From Monoplex corrugatus (taxonomy: Eukaryota > Mollusca > Gastropoda > Littorinimorpha > Ranellidae): a stretch of 64,000 nt of DNA. Location: NCBI GenBank assembly GCA_030674185.1, contig JAPXFY010000026.1:47537362-47601361 (forward strand), given 5' to 3'. Below the pieces are notes generated by a model, which had not been told where the DNA came from, made no database searches, and saw nothing but the letters and a program-made list of their open reading frames with translations. Shown here one piece after another: positions 32,357-44,521 of the stretch (position 1 is its first letter; each line of letters begins with the position of its first letter). A program made the position numbers and the translations under genes.

Positions 32357-34367
32357 AACCGTCAGCACAATCTAGTTGACCCAAGATTGTCCAAGTTCCT
32401 GATGTGACCTTGACCTGTCTTCACCTGTCCTCACCAGGCATGGCATTGACGGAACCTGACCTGAAGGGTTAACGTGACCAACCTGACCTAACCTCACCAG
32501 GGTCATAGCAGAGTGGGACAAGCAGTCTTGATCGTTGCAGTATGCCTCCACTTTAATGTCAGCCATTCATCACACTGTATAGTTTTGCTGTCAGCAGTGC
32601 TCACAGTTGATATTAATCATCATCTGTTGTTATCCATCATGATACTGATTGTATGTTGTATATATTGCCTGTATATTTTTCTTTCCTCTACCTCTTCTGC
32701 TCATCACACTCCTTTATTTTAATACCCATCATTCCATCCTGTCTATTTTCACATTGGTCTGACAAGCATTTTTGTTCAGGATATCTTTCTTAATTTGTGT
32801 TTTTGGATTTTTCTTCTCCCCTGCTCTTAGTTTTTAAAATTCAGTTGTTTAGTTATTTGTTTATGTATTTATTTTTCGCATTTTCTTGAAGGGTAGCTTA
32901 CGGTTTCTATAATCTGTTTTAACCCTTTGGTTGGCAAATGCATGAAAACGCATGTGTCTGTTTATTTGCTCGCACTGTGGGGCACTTGTTCATGCAAATT
33001 TGACAGATGGCCATGTTTACTGTTGAAGGTTGGCCGTGCCTTTGTTTTAGTTGTAGTTTTTCACTTTATCCATGACATACTCATACATTGACCTTATTTG
33101 TAGCTTCTGCCACTCTGACAAAAAAGAAGATGAATTTAAAAGTCATGACATCCAAACAGTTAAGTGAGAACCGAGAAGTCGGTGTTTGTTATTTGAAATG
33201 AATATGACAACTTTTTTTTTTTTATCAACAGGAACTATAAAGCTTTTTTTTTATTTCCCCTTTTTTTGTAATTTGAAATGATATGACATTTCAGAACCCA
33301 TACTATTTTATATGAATATTTTTCAAGAATGAAAGTCTGTGTAACTTGTTATGGTTTTTAGTCATACACAGAACATCGTGTCAACATTTTATAAATGTTC
33401 GGTCAGATTTGCAAAGTACACATAAAACTGGGTGACTACTATTAAGGGTTTCTACAAACGTAAGCGTTATAAAGTGAAAATTGTACATGTATTTGTACTT
33501 ATTCCACAACCCAAACAAACCCAGCACGGTTTAATCTTTCTCCATTTGAGGATAAGAAAAAAGCTTCTATAAATTGTTTTTAAAATATTTTTATTTTAGC
33601 ATTATTTCCTTGTTTATGTATTTTCTTATTATTTCTTTTGTAGTATGATTTTACTTTTAAAATACATAGCAGTTTATACAGTATTTTGTCAGAATTGCAT
33701 TTTTTGAAATTGTATCTTAGTAATCGTACTGTTTTTTTTTTCATGGTTCTTTTTGTCCTGGACGCATGGAAATCTGGACATAATTTTATCCACCTTTCAT
33801 ACTTTACAAGTTTTAATTTTGGAAAAAAAAAATCTTCCTTTCTTACATTTTTGAAATGATTTGTCTCCATTTTGTGTTTATAAAATCTTTGATTTTTTTC
33901 AAAAATCAGTTTATTGTTAATTTTTGCAAAAAGCAGAAGAATTCTGTTCTTAAGTTTGTCCACATTTCATGTATTGAAAAGTTTTCATGTAACAGTGTCT
34001 GTATTGTTATTTTTACACAGTGCATGAAAATCTTAACGTAATTTTGTCTAATTTTTGTCTGTAGGGTGCAAGTAAGACTGGACTGTTTGTTTCCTTTGCA
34101 AAAATTTTACTAATCCAACATTTTCTTTAACTACAGCCTTTTGAAAACAAATTTCCTGGTTATTACTAACGGGGAATTGTAGTTGTGTTTTGTCTGGTTG
34201 TCTTGTTTTTCTGTCTGTTCATTTGTTCCTTTATTTCTGTGCTTTAATGTCCATACTTGCCTTTTATTTTGTGATATGAAATCATATGTGGGTTTTGGTT
34301 AATACAGAGAGTATCAGTTTATACTTTTTCTGTTCTTTTTCTCTTTTCCATTGTCTTCTCTCTCTCA

Positions 34368-34401
<34 letters not shown>

Positions 34402-34791
34402 CTCTCTCTCCCCTCTGTCTCGTTCTCACTCTCTTTCTCTCTCTGTCCCCCTTCTCTCTCCTCTTCTCCCACCACCCCCCTCTCTCTTTCTGTCCTGCCC
34501 CCTTTCACCATACCCCTCCTCTGTTTCTCTCTCCCCTTTTCCTCTCTTCTTCCTCCTTGTAATTTTTTTGTTTTATTTTGTAGGGGAAAGGGAGGGGGAG
34601 GTGAGGAAGGAGAATCATCAAGAAAAGTACTTTGTTTTTCACTTTTCTACAAAATATTTGTATTTTCATCATGTTTGTATTGTTTTTTTTCTTTTGCCTG
34701 AAGTTGACAAGATGTTACTGATTTGTTCTTGACTGTACTTCAGGTCTTTGTGTTTGCAGACCTACACGTGTTGGTTTTTTTAAAGACTATT
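32357..34791 (+). other. Flotillin 3' UTR and downstream DNA
   Basis: The stop is at 32354-32356. I cannot place the poly(A) site: AT-rich sequence with several T-runs and no clear AATAAA with a GT-rich element in the first 1.5 kb. A C/T-rich tract is at 34340-34560. Confidence 0.4.
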
Positions 34792-34969
34792 TTAACCCTG
34801 ACTCCCGCACACTGTCCACCAGCCCCATGCTGCATTACTAACCATGCTATCAAAGCAGAAACTTACACTCTTTGACTCCCTCACCTTACCCACCAGCTTC
34901 CCGCAATGGGGTGAGGGAATCAAAGGGTTAGATTTTTTGGTGTATAGGGTGTGGGAGTCAAAGAGTTAA
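34792..34969. repeat. TTAA-type MITE
   Basis: TTAACCCTGACTCCC to GAGTCAAAGAGTTAA. One arm is shortened. Confidence 0.85.
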
Positions 34970-35691
34970 TAGTCTTTGTGTTTACTTGTTGTGTGTGCAA
35001 TTTAAAATTTAACAAGTTTCTCTTGTCATTTTACTTAAAAAAGACTTTTTTCTTATGTTTTTTGTTTTATTTGCAAACTTGTTTTTCTTTTTAACTTCAT
35101 CCCAAAGAGGTCGTATTTCAAATTTTTTTATTCAGGCTTTTTTTTAATTTGTAACTTTTGTTTTTCTGACTCAACCCAAAGAGGTCAGATTGTTTGTTTG
35201 TTTTTTAAACTTTGTGCATCAAATACTTTTGAAAGATACAATGCAATCATCTGTTTACAAAGATGGATTTGGTTCTTGCTCAATAAAATCATGGGTGTAC
35301 TTGTACTTGTGGTTGTAGATGCCGTAACTTTCAGACTATAAGTCGGTACTTTGGTACAGTATTTGGGGCAGTGCATCTTATAATTGGTCGCATCTTGTAT
35401 GCAAACAAAAGCATGTTCGGGATTTGTTTGAAGATGTAGTGTGGCTGCCAGAACAATGGAATGATTAGAAAACATGGAGTGGTTAAAATGGATAATTCTC
35501 GAGCTTGTGAAATGTGTTAAACTGTAGTGTACAAAGAATAAGTATTTTCACAAAACAGTGGCACCTCTTGGAATAAATTCCACGTGCACGGATGCCAGAA
35601 ATACCATGCAATATGGATGATCCAAAATGATCATGGCATAAGCCGTAAGTCTTTGTAAGAGCCCTGCATGTAAGGAAGGTCTTTTAAAGGC

Positions 35692-35884
35692 TTAATCCTT
35701 TCACTCCCTCATGCTATCCACCAACATCCTACATTGTCTGCCATGATAGCAAATCGAAAACTTATCCCTTTCCCTCCCTCACCCTGACCACCAGCTTCCT
35801 GCAGGAAGCTGGTGAATAGTGTGAGGAAATGAAAGGGTTAAATTTTTGCAGCTTATGGACAGGCTGCAGACGTTAAAGGATTAA
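35692..35884. repeat. TTAA-type MITE, 193 bp, inside a TIR element
   Basis: TTAATCCTTTCACTCCC to gttaaaggaTTAA. It lies within the putative TIR element 35325-37164. Confidence 0.85.
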
Positions 35885-36120
35885 AGTTATGGGCGCCTCC
35901 CTTAACGCTGAGGTCGTAGGGGATTCACAGGTATCGCTACTTTTGGTTCCTCTTTTCTGGTAAGGTCATGCCTCTCCGTCATTTTACCCTCCACTGCTGT
36001 GAATAGGGTCAGGTTCTCTTTCACAGCTGAGTAAACTAGAATCCCCTAACACAGTTTCCTCAGCTTGAACCCTCACAGTCAGACAGAGGGCAGGAGCTCT
36101 GTCTTATGTGCTAACTGTTT
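35885..36120 (+). repeat. Dispersed repeat related to 13126 and 48895
   Basis: aacgctgaggtcgtagggga, gaatagggtcaggttctctt, cagctgagtaaactagaatc; the same block order as at 13140-13320 and 48895-49060. Confidence 0.55.
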
Positions 36121-36689
36121 GTACAAATACAGGCACATAGAACTGATTTTCTACAGAATGTTTTGTTAAACAGCTGTATGACTCTGTTGATGGAGTTGTT
36201 AGTTCAAGATCTCATGTCTCGAGGTGAGTCTCGGCCTGCAGAGTAAAAAAAGCATGTGAGTTGAGTCAATAACTTATATATGACTGTAGGATGATTCAGG
36301 AGACAATTCTGACACAAGAAGAGGTTGAAAACAGCAGTAGTTACTCGCTGTCGGTATGAAATGTGCATCGGACAGACCCGACAAGAAAATATTGATCCTA
36401 CAAGCACATGACACAAAAAAAGTGTTGTGGTCCCAGGCAGTACTGGCAGCTAGCCAACACCTTCACACTGTTGAAATACACAGTACAGACATTAGAAAAA
36501 CCCACCACTTCCAGTGAGTACTATTAGAAGCGGCAAAAGGAGGACTAGGGTGATGGAGTGGGGGCAGGAGGGGGAGGGGGCATGTTCACTGTCTGTGTTA
36601 ATGCTCCAGTCATTCTGATGGCGTTAGTGTAGTATTTGGTCATACATCCTCTCCCCATCTGCCTGCTTCCATTTCTGGATATTGCCAGC

Positions 36690-36810
36690 ACATACTTTTT
36701 TCTTCAGGCCCAAGTCAGCTGGACTCTTACTGATAGATTTGGGTGGAGTGCATATGGAATTACCCAAGCGTGATGACTCAGTTTTGAACAAATTCAGACC
36801 CAGGCTGTGG
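36690..36810 (-). repeat. Family D repeat
   Basis: On minus: gcttgggtaattccatatgc, actccacccaaatctatcag, matching the copy at 4100. Confidence 0.65.
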
Positions 36811-37164
36811 TACAAACTTATTTGTGATCTTAATGACTACAAGTGTTCTGTTAATCTGTAAGCTTGAATCAAAATGTCAATGTCTGAATAAATAGTGGCT
36901 GCTGATCGTGTCCTAGAATGGTTCTGTTTAATGTTAGGGTAGTACAGATACTAGACTAACATACTGTTGTTTGAATTGATCCTGGCTGTTCTGTGAATTC
37001 CTGTACATAATATCTGTGCTGCTTAAATATGCGCCTTATACTTGGTTGTGCCTTATATGTTTCAAGAAAAAATTGGGTCCGTTTTAATTTAAAAACAACA
37101 ATCATAATTTAAAAAAACAGCAATTGCACTTTTTAACTGGTACTGGCTTGTAGTCCGAAAGTTA

Positions 37165-38635
37165 TGAAGCATCTGTAGTTATTTTTGACTGTTGTTTTTG
37201 ATGTGCTGTTTTTCTGTGAAAAGAATTTTTTTTCTTTTGTCACTCGATCTTATCTGTAAGCCTATGTAAGCTGTAGCGCTATGCAGTAGGAAGTGACTCA
37301 AGATACTCCAGAAGACTCCTTTAAGAACGCAGGCCACAGCAGCAGTCTGCCAACGGACTTGGCTCTAATCTTTTGTCTTCAGCTGGGCCTGTGAATAGGT
37401 AGTGGCTTATAGTTAAAAAAAAAAAAAAAAGAAAAAGAACATATGCAGTATGTCAATGAAACAATGTTTTTTGATATTTTTCATGTTTGCTTTTCTGTGA
37501 ATATATTTTTGCTATTTGCTTTTATCATAAACTCTACTCAGCTTTCATAAACTGCTGGTATTTGACTCTGGTTCTGCATGATATATGCATCTTGTCGCCA
37601 GTGGGTTTCACACAGGATAGTGGAATCATTTCTTGCTCATGTTGTTCATATTTTGTTGTTTTTGCTGTTATCTTCATTTAGTTTGATTTCTGTTCCCACT
37701 TCTGTGTTGAAATTATGTGTGAATATAATGGATATATTACACCATTTACAGTTTTATTTTCACACCCCTTTTTATCCATAGCCTTGTTTTATTTCATCCC
37801 TTCAATGAAGTGGAAGAACAAAAGACAAAAAAGATGCTTTTTTTTTTCTTTTTTAGAATAAGTGAAGTCCTGTGCTTTCTTTCTGTGCTACATTTTGATT
37901 TTATGCGTAGCTGCTTTGGTGTTTCTCTCTTGTATTATTGTTGTTTTGTAATCTCTGCATGCTTCATGTCTTCGAGAATTTTCAAGTGTTATTTTAATTT
38001 CTGTCTGTATTAGATAATTCTTTAAAGATACTTTTTTGTTCTCTTTATTCAAGTTGATGTCTTGCTTGCGTCTTTGCTGCTAAGTGACTTCTGCATAATT
38101 CAACTTCTGTCTTTTGCTTTGATTTAGTTGTTTCAAAATGTATTTCTTTGAATGAAGTGGTTTCTGTATCACATATATATCTTAAGACAGTTATTTCACC
38201 TATTGTGATTTTAACCATGGCAGCATTATTGTATATGCGATGGATACTGGATGGGCTGAAACAGGCTTACCAAGAGGAAAAGAAGTTGGAAGGACATGAT
38301 TTTTGATGAATGTGATTTTTGAGGAAAAGCAAATCAACAAAAATACAAGCTAATAAACAAACCCTATCAGCTTACTGTATTGGCAAGAAAGTAAACAAAA
38401 ATTGTAATTTTAAATCTGTGAATATGTGTGCTTTTTCACACTCTGGATAAATGATGTTTATGTACAGTTAAATGAATGTAGATTAGATACAAAGACACAA
38501 TAGGATACAGGAAAGTCATAATCGTTCACTGTACTCTTTTTTTTAAAAATACAAAGACACAGTAGAATATAAAAAAGTCATAATCATGCATTGTACCCTT
38601 TTTTTCAGATCTTATAGGTTTAGATAGTTTGCACA
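37165..38635 (+). other. Intergenic, nothing recognised
   Basis: AT-rich, with A-runs at 37415-37430; no coding signal. Confidence 0.5.
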
Positions 38636-38820
38636 TGTGAAAGATTGCAGTAAGGAACTGTCCACCAGATTATTCCAGCTCTGTCCGTTGTGTGCCAAAG
38701 CTTGGGTCTCTTCATATGGTTTCTTCGTCCATTCTGCAGTGTTGTCAGTCCATTGTTTTTTCTGTCATCCCCACAATCTCCCTCCCTCAGTAGTTCCTTG
38801 GAGGATTGATTTAGTAAGTC
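38636..38820. repeat. Dispersed repeat, pair with 13515
   Basis: caccagattattccagctct, gtttcttcgtccattctgca; same order of blocks as at 13515. Confidence 0.6.
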
Positions 38821-39044
38821 CATTGGAACGAAAATTATGTAAACAGAAAATATATATGTATGGTTTTTAGCCTGCTATACGGATGATTGGCATCTTCATA
38901 ACGGTTGTAACTCAGGTCCCAGGCACACTCAGTCAGGGGTTATGAAAGTGATACACTTGGAAACTGTTCTTCAACATCAGACATTGTGAGCTGTTTCACA
39001 GTAAGATCAACAGGAGTTGTGAATATATTGCTCAGGTCAAAATG

Positions 39045-39200
39045 ATTGATATCAAACTGGTCATTTTTGTTATCTTTAAACTTGTGTGATATCAAACTGG
39101 TCATTTTTGTTATCTTCAAACTTGTGAACTTTTACTCTTCAGTTTAATGATAACATTGATATCAAACTGCGCATTTTTGTTTCCTTCAATCTTGTTAACT
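39045..39200 (+). repeat. Three imperfect ~40-70 bp repeats
   Basis: gatatcaaactggtcatttt then tgttatcttcaaacttgtg occurs three times. Confidence 0.8.
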
Positions 39201-39330
39201 TTTCCTACTCAATTTAATGATGCTGAAAACGTTAATGCTTCTTCTTTTTCTTTGTTTGCAGTCACAGTCATAGGTTAGTTCATTCTTGCCTGAACTGGTA
39301 GCCTTCTGAACTACCTTGCCTGCCGTAAAT

Positions 39331-39650
39331 AAGAAAAATGAATTTAAATTTGCAAGTATAGCCCAGGTTTTGTCCCATAGAAAAATGAATTTATATTTGC
39401 AAGTGTAGCCCAGGTTTCATCCCTTAGAAACTGAAAAGTTTGGCAATCTACAAGTATAACTAACAAGTGTAACCAAGGTTTTGTCCCTTAGAAACTGAAA
39501 AGTTTGGGAATCTACAAGTATAACTAACAAGTGTAACCAAGGTTTTGTCCCTTAGAAACTGAAAAGTTTGGGAATCTACAAGTATAACTAACAAGTACAA
39601 CCAAGGTTTTGTCCCTTAGAAACTGAAAAGTTTGGCAGTCTGTGAGCATG
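39331..39650 (+). repeat. Tandem array, ~64-bp unit
   Basis: aagtgtaaccaaggttttgt, cccttagaaactgaaaagtt, tgggaatctacaagtataac, about four to five units; the first two are diverged. Confidence 0.85.
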
Positions 39651-41864
39651 TCCTATTCACTTCTTGTCTGGGGATGACCTGAGGACTTCTCACTTAAGCA
39701 TTTTTTTAACTTTCAACAAGTCATCTGAGAAAGTCAGAAACACTCTGAATTTACTTGATGTATTATTGACAGCTTAATACTAAAGCATCCTGTCTGAATC
39801 AGCTGACACTGAGAAAGGTTGTGCATCTGCTTGATGTACGTTAGGAACATTGCAGTCATCTGTTCTCAGGATTTAAAAAAGACTTTGTCGAGTTAAGAAA
39901 AATTGTGTATGGCTGTTGTCTTCTTAAGGGCTTGGAGACTTCATTTACAAAATATCAGACAGTATTGCGGAACAGAAACGTAAGGCAGAGGGAGGGGAGG
40001 GATTCAGAAAAGTGTGGGCAAATTTTTGTGTGTTCAGTGCATGTTGGCTGGTACACAGAGATGTAGTCTTGGCTTTAGTGAAATGGATGTAAAAACAATA
40101 CATATCAAGTCCCAAAATAATTCAGGTCAGTACCTTGCAAGTGCATCATAGACATATTCTAACTTTGCCTTTTCTACAAGGATGTGAACTAAAATATGCA
40201 AACCAACTTAGAAATTGACATAAACTTAATTTTTAAAGGTTGGTCTCATGTCGGAGAGGTGCCACTGCTGCAGTATGGGAAAACTTGTTTCTGTTTTTGG
40301 AACTTGACTTTTCGCACATTTTGCTTCATGCTCAGGGTAAATCTTTGAATATCAACCCAACAGTGTTTGTTTGTTTTTTGTTTTGTTTTTAGCTGGATCT
40401 GTGTTGACATCAGGAATGCATCACCATCCATGCTGGTTGCAAGGGGGGGTGGGGTGGATTTTTACTTTTTGGATCTTGATTTCTGCAGGTTTTGCTCAGC
40501 GTTAAAGGTGAATCGTTATGTCAGCAGACTGTTTAGAGGGTGTCCAGTTGGCATCATACACGTGATGTTGATGTAGACTGGTGGGACTGTCAGTTGGCCC
40601 AGTTGTTAACCCTTTCACTCCCTCACTGTATTCATCAGCTTTCTGCATGAAGCTAGTGTATTAGGTGAGGTAATAAAAGGGTGAATTTGTTGGTTTACTA
40701 AACAAGGATGAACAAGCCACTGAACTGACACAGTCAAGAATTTACGGCCACAGTGGTTTCTTGACTTTAACCCCCCCACCCCTCTTGGAATGTGATCTTC
40801 TTATTTGCCCATAACCCAGAACATGGGATTGAACACAAGTGACTGCAGGTGATATGTGAAGTGAATGATTGTCAAAACCATCTGTAGTTACTGGACAAGG
40901 ACGTGACAGAAATACAACACATTTCGAACCTTACCCACAATCCTAACTCTCTGGGGTTGATGGAGGTAAGAAGACACGGAATGAGTCAGCAGTGTACCCC
41001 CATTCCTGCATAACTCTATTTATTCACTCTCTTTATTTCTCACTTGATTTAAACAGTTATTCCTCGTTGCATAACTCTCCTTATTTACTGTCCAGAGTTC
41101 TCACTTGCTTTAAATAGTTATTCTTGGTTTTTCCATCAGTATAGTGATGTTTTGATTTTGTTGTTTGTTTTATCCTGAATTTGAAACAATGTGCATTATG
41201 TAGAGATTTGTTGCCTGGTTTGGTAGCGATTTTTTTTCTTTTTAATTTCCCCAGCTCTTGAACGAGGAAAGCTGTCGTGGTTATTTACTCATCATGTGTC
41301 CATTATCAGTCATGTGTGTAAGTGTGTAAAAATCAGTTTATTCAGCATTTTATACACCAAGTCAAAAACTGTGGCTGGCCTGACCAGTTAAGATGTGTGT
41401 GAATGGCCAAAATTCATGTAGCTGGCCATGGGCTCCTGCAGTATACATGTGTTATCCAGTTAGACTGGATTCTTTTCTCCCCATCAAGAAATCTTGCAGA
41501 TGGTCAGGGTTAAACTATGCATGACCTGTTCTGATAAACGGGGGTGTGAGTCGCATGTAAGCGAATCGAGATACAACCAGAAAAAGGTGGTGAGGGTCAC
41601 TCTGAGTGAATTTGAGATTTTTGTTCTTGAGGGTTTTCTTCAGGCCGACAGTAAGTTTCACAGAGAAATTCACTATAAAAAGCAAGAAATTTTAATGGTT
41701 GTGGTGATACTCTTTGGCAGTGCTTCATTGAAATCGTCTGGAATTGGTTGTTTTCACAGCCCCAAAGGCAACTTAAGCCTTCACAGAATCGCAACATTCC
41801 AAACATTTTTAAAGCTTATGGCATCAATTTTCAGTGCTTCACACAATAACTCAAAATAACCCAA
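39651..41864 (+). other. Intergenic, mostly unrecognised
   Basis: Contains the small MITE at 40616 and the open frame 41494-41859, which has no recognisable motif. Confidence 0.45.
40616..40690. repeat. MITE, internally deleted
   Basis: TTAACCCTTTCACTCC and a short palindrome (tcatcagctttctgcatgaa), then aataaaagggtga. Confidence 0.6.
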
Positions 41865-42100
41865 TAGCGAGTATTTGTAGGTTTGCGAAGGAAAACCTTA
41901 CAGTGAATATTCTCAAACGTTCTCCTCTGCCTTCTCAGAGCAAAGATTAACTAATGTAACATTTCAGTTGTCCACAAGTCTGTACAGTTTTTGCCTTGGA
42001 GGCTTTATCTGTGTATCATTGTAAAGGAAATTTTATGCCTTTTCCTGTAATATCAGTAACCTCAACTATCAGCTTGTGTCTCTCTTTCTGAGAACAGGTC
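41865..42100. repeat. Dispersed repeat, pair with 22005
   Basis: Blocks gaaggaaaaccttacagtga, acatttcagttgtccacaag, aaaggaaattttatgccttt. The preceding open frame (41494-41859) is non-repetitive, but I recognise nothing in it. Confidence 0.55.
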
Positions 42101-42784
42101 TTGTATCTTCATATACTGTAGAAAAACAAAAGCAATATCTTAAGATCAGCATTACCGAAAAGAAACAAAAAAATGACATTCTTGTTAGTATCCTTGCATG
42201 CTGTTTTGATATCCGTTCTTCAGTTCTGCTCAGTGTTAAACAGAGAGGGCACATCAGTGTGAATTGTTGCATGAAATTGAGTGTCACATTCGTTGTCATT
42301 TTTCTGTGATGTATTACTGTATTATCGTTGACTGACTGTTTTTATACTGATGTTCCTGTCTTTTTCCTCTGTATTTGTTTTGTAATTAAAATAAAATAAT
42401 TCAGTGAAAATGGTGTTCAGGGTTTCATCTTTGTGTGTGTGTGTGTGTGAGTATGTGTGTGGTGTGTGTACATGTATGTGTGTGGTGTGTGTTGTGTGTG
42501 TGTGTGTGTGTGTGGTTTGCATTTGTGTGTGGTTTTGTGTACATGTTCATATGTGTGGTTTAATATGTGTGTGGTTTGATATGTGTGTGTGTGTGGTTTG
42601 TGTTTGCTTGTGGTTGTGTGTGTGTGGTTTGTGTTTGTTTATGGCGTTGCGATATACAAAAACCTGGTCAATGTGTGGACCATCTCAATGCTCAAATCAT
42701 TCTGGTGGGTAAGTTTAGTGTTTCATATGTCATAATTCACAAGTTCTTCACCCCCCCCCCCCCCCCCCCTATTTCAAGACCTTG

Positions 42785-42865
42785 CCAGCGCATGGAGTCT
42801 GTTAGATAATTGCTGGCAGAATTGGGATGCTACACATATGGAATTGTCCGAGTCCGATGAATCCA
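42785..42865 (-). repeat. Family D repeat
   Basis: On minus: actcggacaattccatatgt, then aattctgccagcaattatc. Confidence 0.6.
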
Positions 42866-43269
42866 GCCTATAGTATAAATGCTTCATCTCATTCACTACC
42901 CATCCTGAAACAATATCGTATCAAAAAGCATTTGATTCTTGGCTGAGGAGGCTGAAACTCTGTATGGAGAGAAAGGAGAATACACTGAAGGACTCTGAAA
43001 ATTTCACATACATTAGACTTACCATTTCTGTTTTGTGAAGTAAGTGACAAGACTTCGGGATCAGTCCTTGTACGCTAATCTGGTTGGTTTGGGAATGTAG
43101 ACCGATTCTCAGCCATGGTCTGGATGAAAGAAGAAGGATAATTAAAGTTGGCAAGTTTTTCCAGTGAGCGACATTTTGGCCTCCTGTCAAGACCAATCTT
43201 AACAACTGTACAACGTTCAGTCAATGAAAATATTGTTTGATACACAGCCATCTACTCTGCTTGAGAAAG

Positions 43270-44066
43270 GTCTCCAGCTGAGACTACAAGTACAAGACAG
43301 GGAAGTACTCTATGCTTACTTTCATAATATATCCTGGTGTCAACCAGGCCTGAGAGACACCTCCAGTGTTTATAAGGAAATTTAAGCAACCCTTCAATGG
43401 TATATATGCATAAAGCGGATTAGACTTTTTTTTATGATCATTGCACTCAGGAAGGTTACCTTTATGCTCACCTTTTTAAGTCCCATTTTCTGCGCCACCT
43501 CAATGTCACAGAAGCTGGAACAGTTTTTACAATGCGATGATGATGATGACGATGAGGGTGATAATCATGATGCTATAGAGTTCCATTCAGGATTGAGACT
43601 GCTTGACAGGGCTGTACTCTATGCTTACTACCATAATATATCCTAGCGTCAACCAGGCCCGAGAGATTCAGACACCTGCGGTGCTGGTCAGAAGATTTGA
43701 GCAACACCCTCAATGATGCATCCGTAAAGTGGATGACTCAACTGTGTGGTCCAGTCTTCCCAATGAGCCCATAGCACACCCAACTCTGGGTAGGAGCCAG
43801 TTAGAGCTGAAAAATCCCGTGATGATTTTTGAAGGGACTGACGGGGATTCGAACCCAATACCTTCCAGTCAGTAGTCTGTTGCAGTAACCACTGTACCGT
43901 GGCCACTGGTTAAAGCGGATTAGACTTGACTGTGTGGTCTCAGTCAATCCAATGAGCCTGTGGAACACTCAGCTCTGGTCAGAGCCCAAAAATCCCACAT
44001 AAATTTTTTGGAATGATGGGGTTTCGGATACACATCCAATCAGTATTTTGTTGTGTAACCAGTTTG
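43270..44066 (-). repeat. Old SINE-A copy interrupted by a younger SINE-A
   Basis: Body fragments at 43290-43427 and 43911-44066 read as one element when 43428-43910 plus one copy of the duplication is removed. It is more diverged than its insert. Confidence 0.85.
43428..43910 (-). repeat. SINE-A copy nested in SINE-A, 17-bp target duplication
   Basis: Flanked by identical taaagcggattagactt at 43411-43427 and 43911-43927. This fixes the element at 483 bp, head at 43910 and tail (aaaaaa after atgatcat on minus) at 43428. The head contains GGTTCGAATCC, a perfect RNA polymerase III B box (at 43850-43860 on minus). Confidence 0.95.
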
Positions 44067-44187
44067 CCAGGCAGACCGATTATTTGATTGAATTTAGTCA
44101 CATAGCAGAACTTGGGTCAATGTAGACCTACCAAAAGAATCCATGAAGATTTTGTTTTGATCACAGAATCAATGTAAATATTATCAA

Positions 44188-44190
<3 letters not shown>

Positions 44191-44230
<40 letters not shown>
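44191..44230 (+). repeat. (CA)n microsatellite
   Basis: About 170 bp upstream of the CpG-rich candidate promoter. Confidence 0.95.
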
Positions 44231-44233
<3 letters not shown>

Positions 44234-44394
44234 ATGCACACACACAAGGCTGTAAGGCTGGAAAGCACTTGTATAAATGAAAAATATGGCGTGACGTATT
44301 CTCCCCACTCTCCCACCCCTGTTTCCCCAGCCACCTCGCACGAAGGATAGTTCACTCGTGTCAACCCAAATTCTTTGTAGCCAAGACAATTCTC

Positions 44395-44521
44395 TCCCCT
44401 GGAGCGCGCGTCCGTGACGTCAGAGTGTTTGACCGAGAAAAATGTCGGCTGCTAGTGCTTTCCACACAACTAGGCTGCAGACGACGCCGTTTCTGCGACA
44501 ACGCTAAGTGCTCTGACGCCG
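44395..44521 (+). promoter_or_regulatory. Candidate CpG-rich promoter and first non-coding exon with CRE
   Basis: A locally CpG-rich patch in an otherwise AT-rich, CpG-poor window. It has GCGCGCG at 44405-44410, the full palindromic cAMP-response element TGACGTCA at 44415-44422, and GACGACGCCG at 44480-44489. A strong splice-donor-like site (CCG|GTACGT) follows at 44522. There is no TATA box nearby. Between it and the AKNA-like start codon lies only intron-like repeat DNA, so I infer it is that gene's promoter. A minus-strand transcript is not excluded. Confidence 0.5.
44442..44507 (+). other. Possible upstream ORF of 21 codons
   Basis: ATGTCGGCTGC starts a closed ORF (MSAASAFHTTR, then LQTTPFLRQR, stop at 44505-44507) inside the CpG-rich patch. 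If the patch is a 5' UTR exon this would be a uORF that could dampen translation. No similarity recognised. Confidence 0.25.

Larger units (their letters stand above)
35325..37164. mobile_element. Putative DNA transposon remnant with terminal inverted repeats
   Basis: Left end taactttcagactataagtc, right end gacttatagtccg-like (ggcttgtagtccgaaagtta). The two are inverted copies over ~25 bases with few mismatches. Inner near-end motifs (catcttataattggtcgcat and cgccttatacttggttgtgc) are related in direct orientation. No transposase frame is seen. It carries the MITE 35692-35884, a SINE-related unit (35885-36120) and a family D piece. Confidence 0.5.

Noticed and set aside
41494..41859. Novel 121-codon gene
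   Set aside because: No motif, no good codon pattern, no splice context; left as unrecognised.
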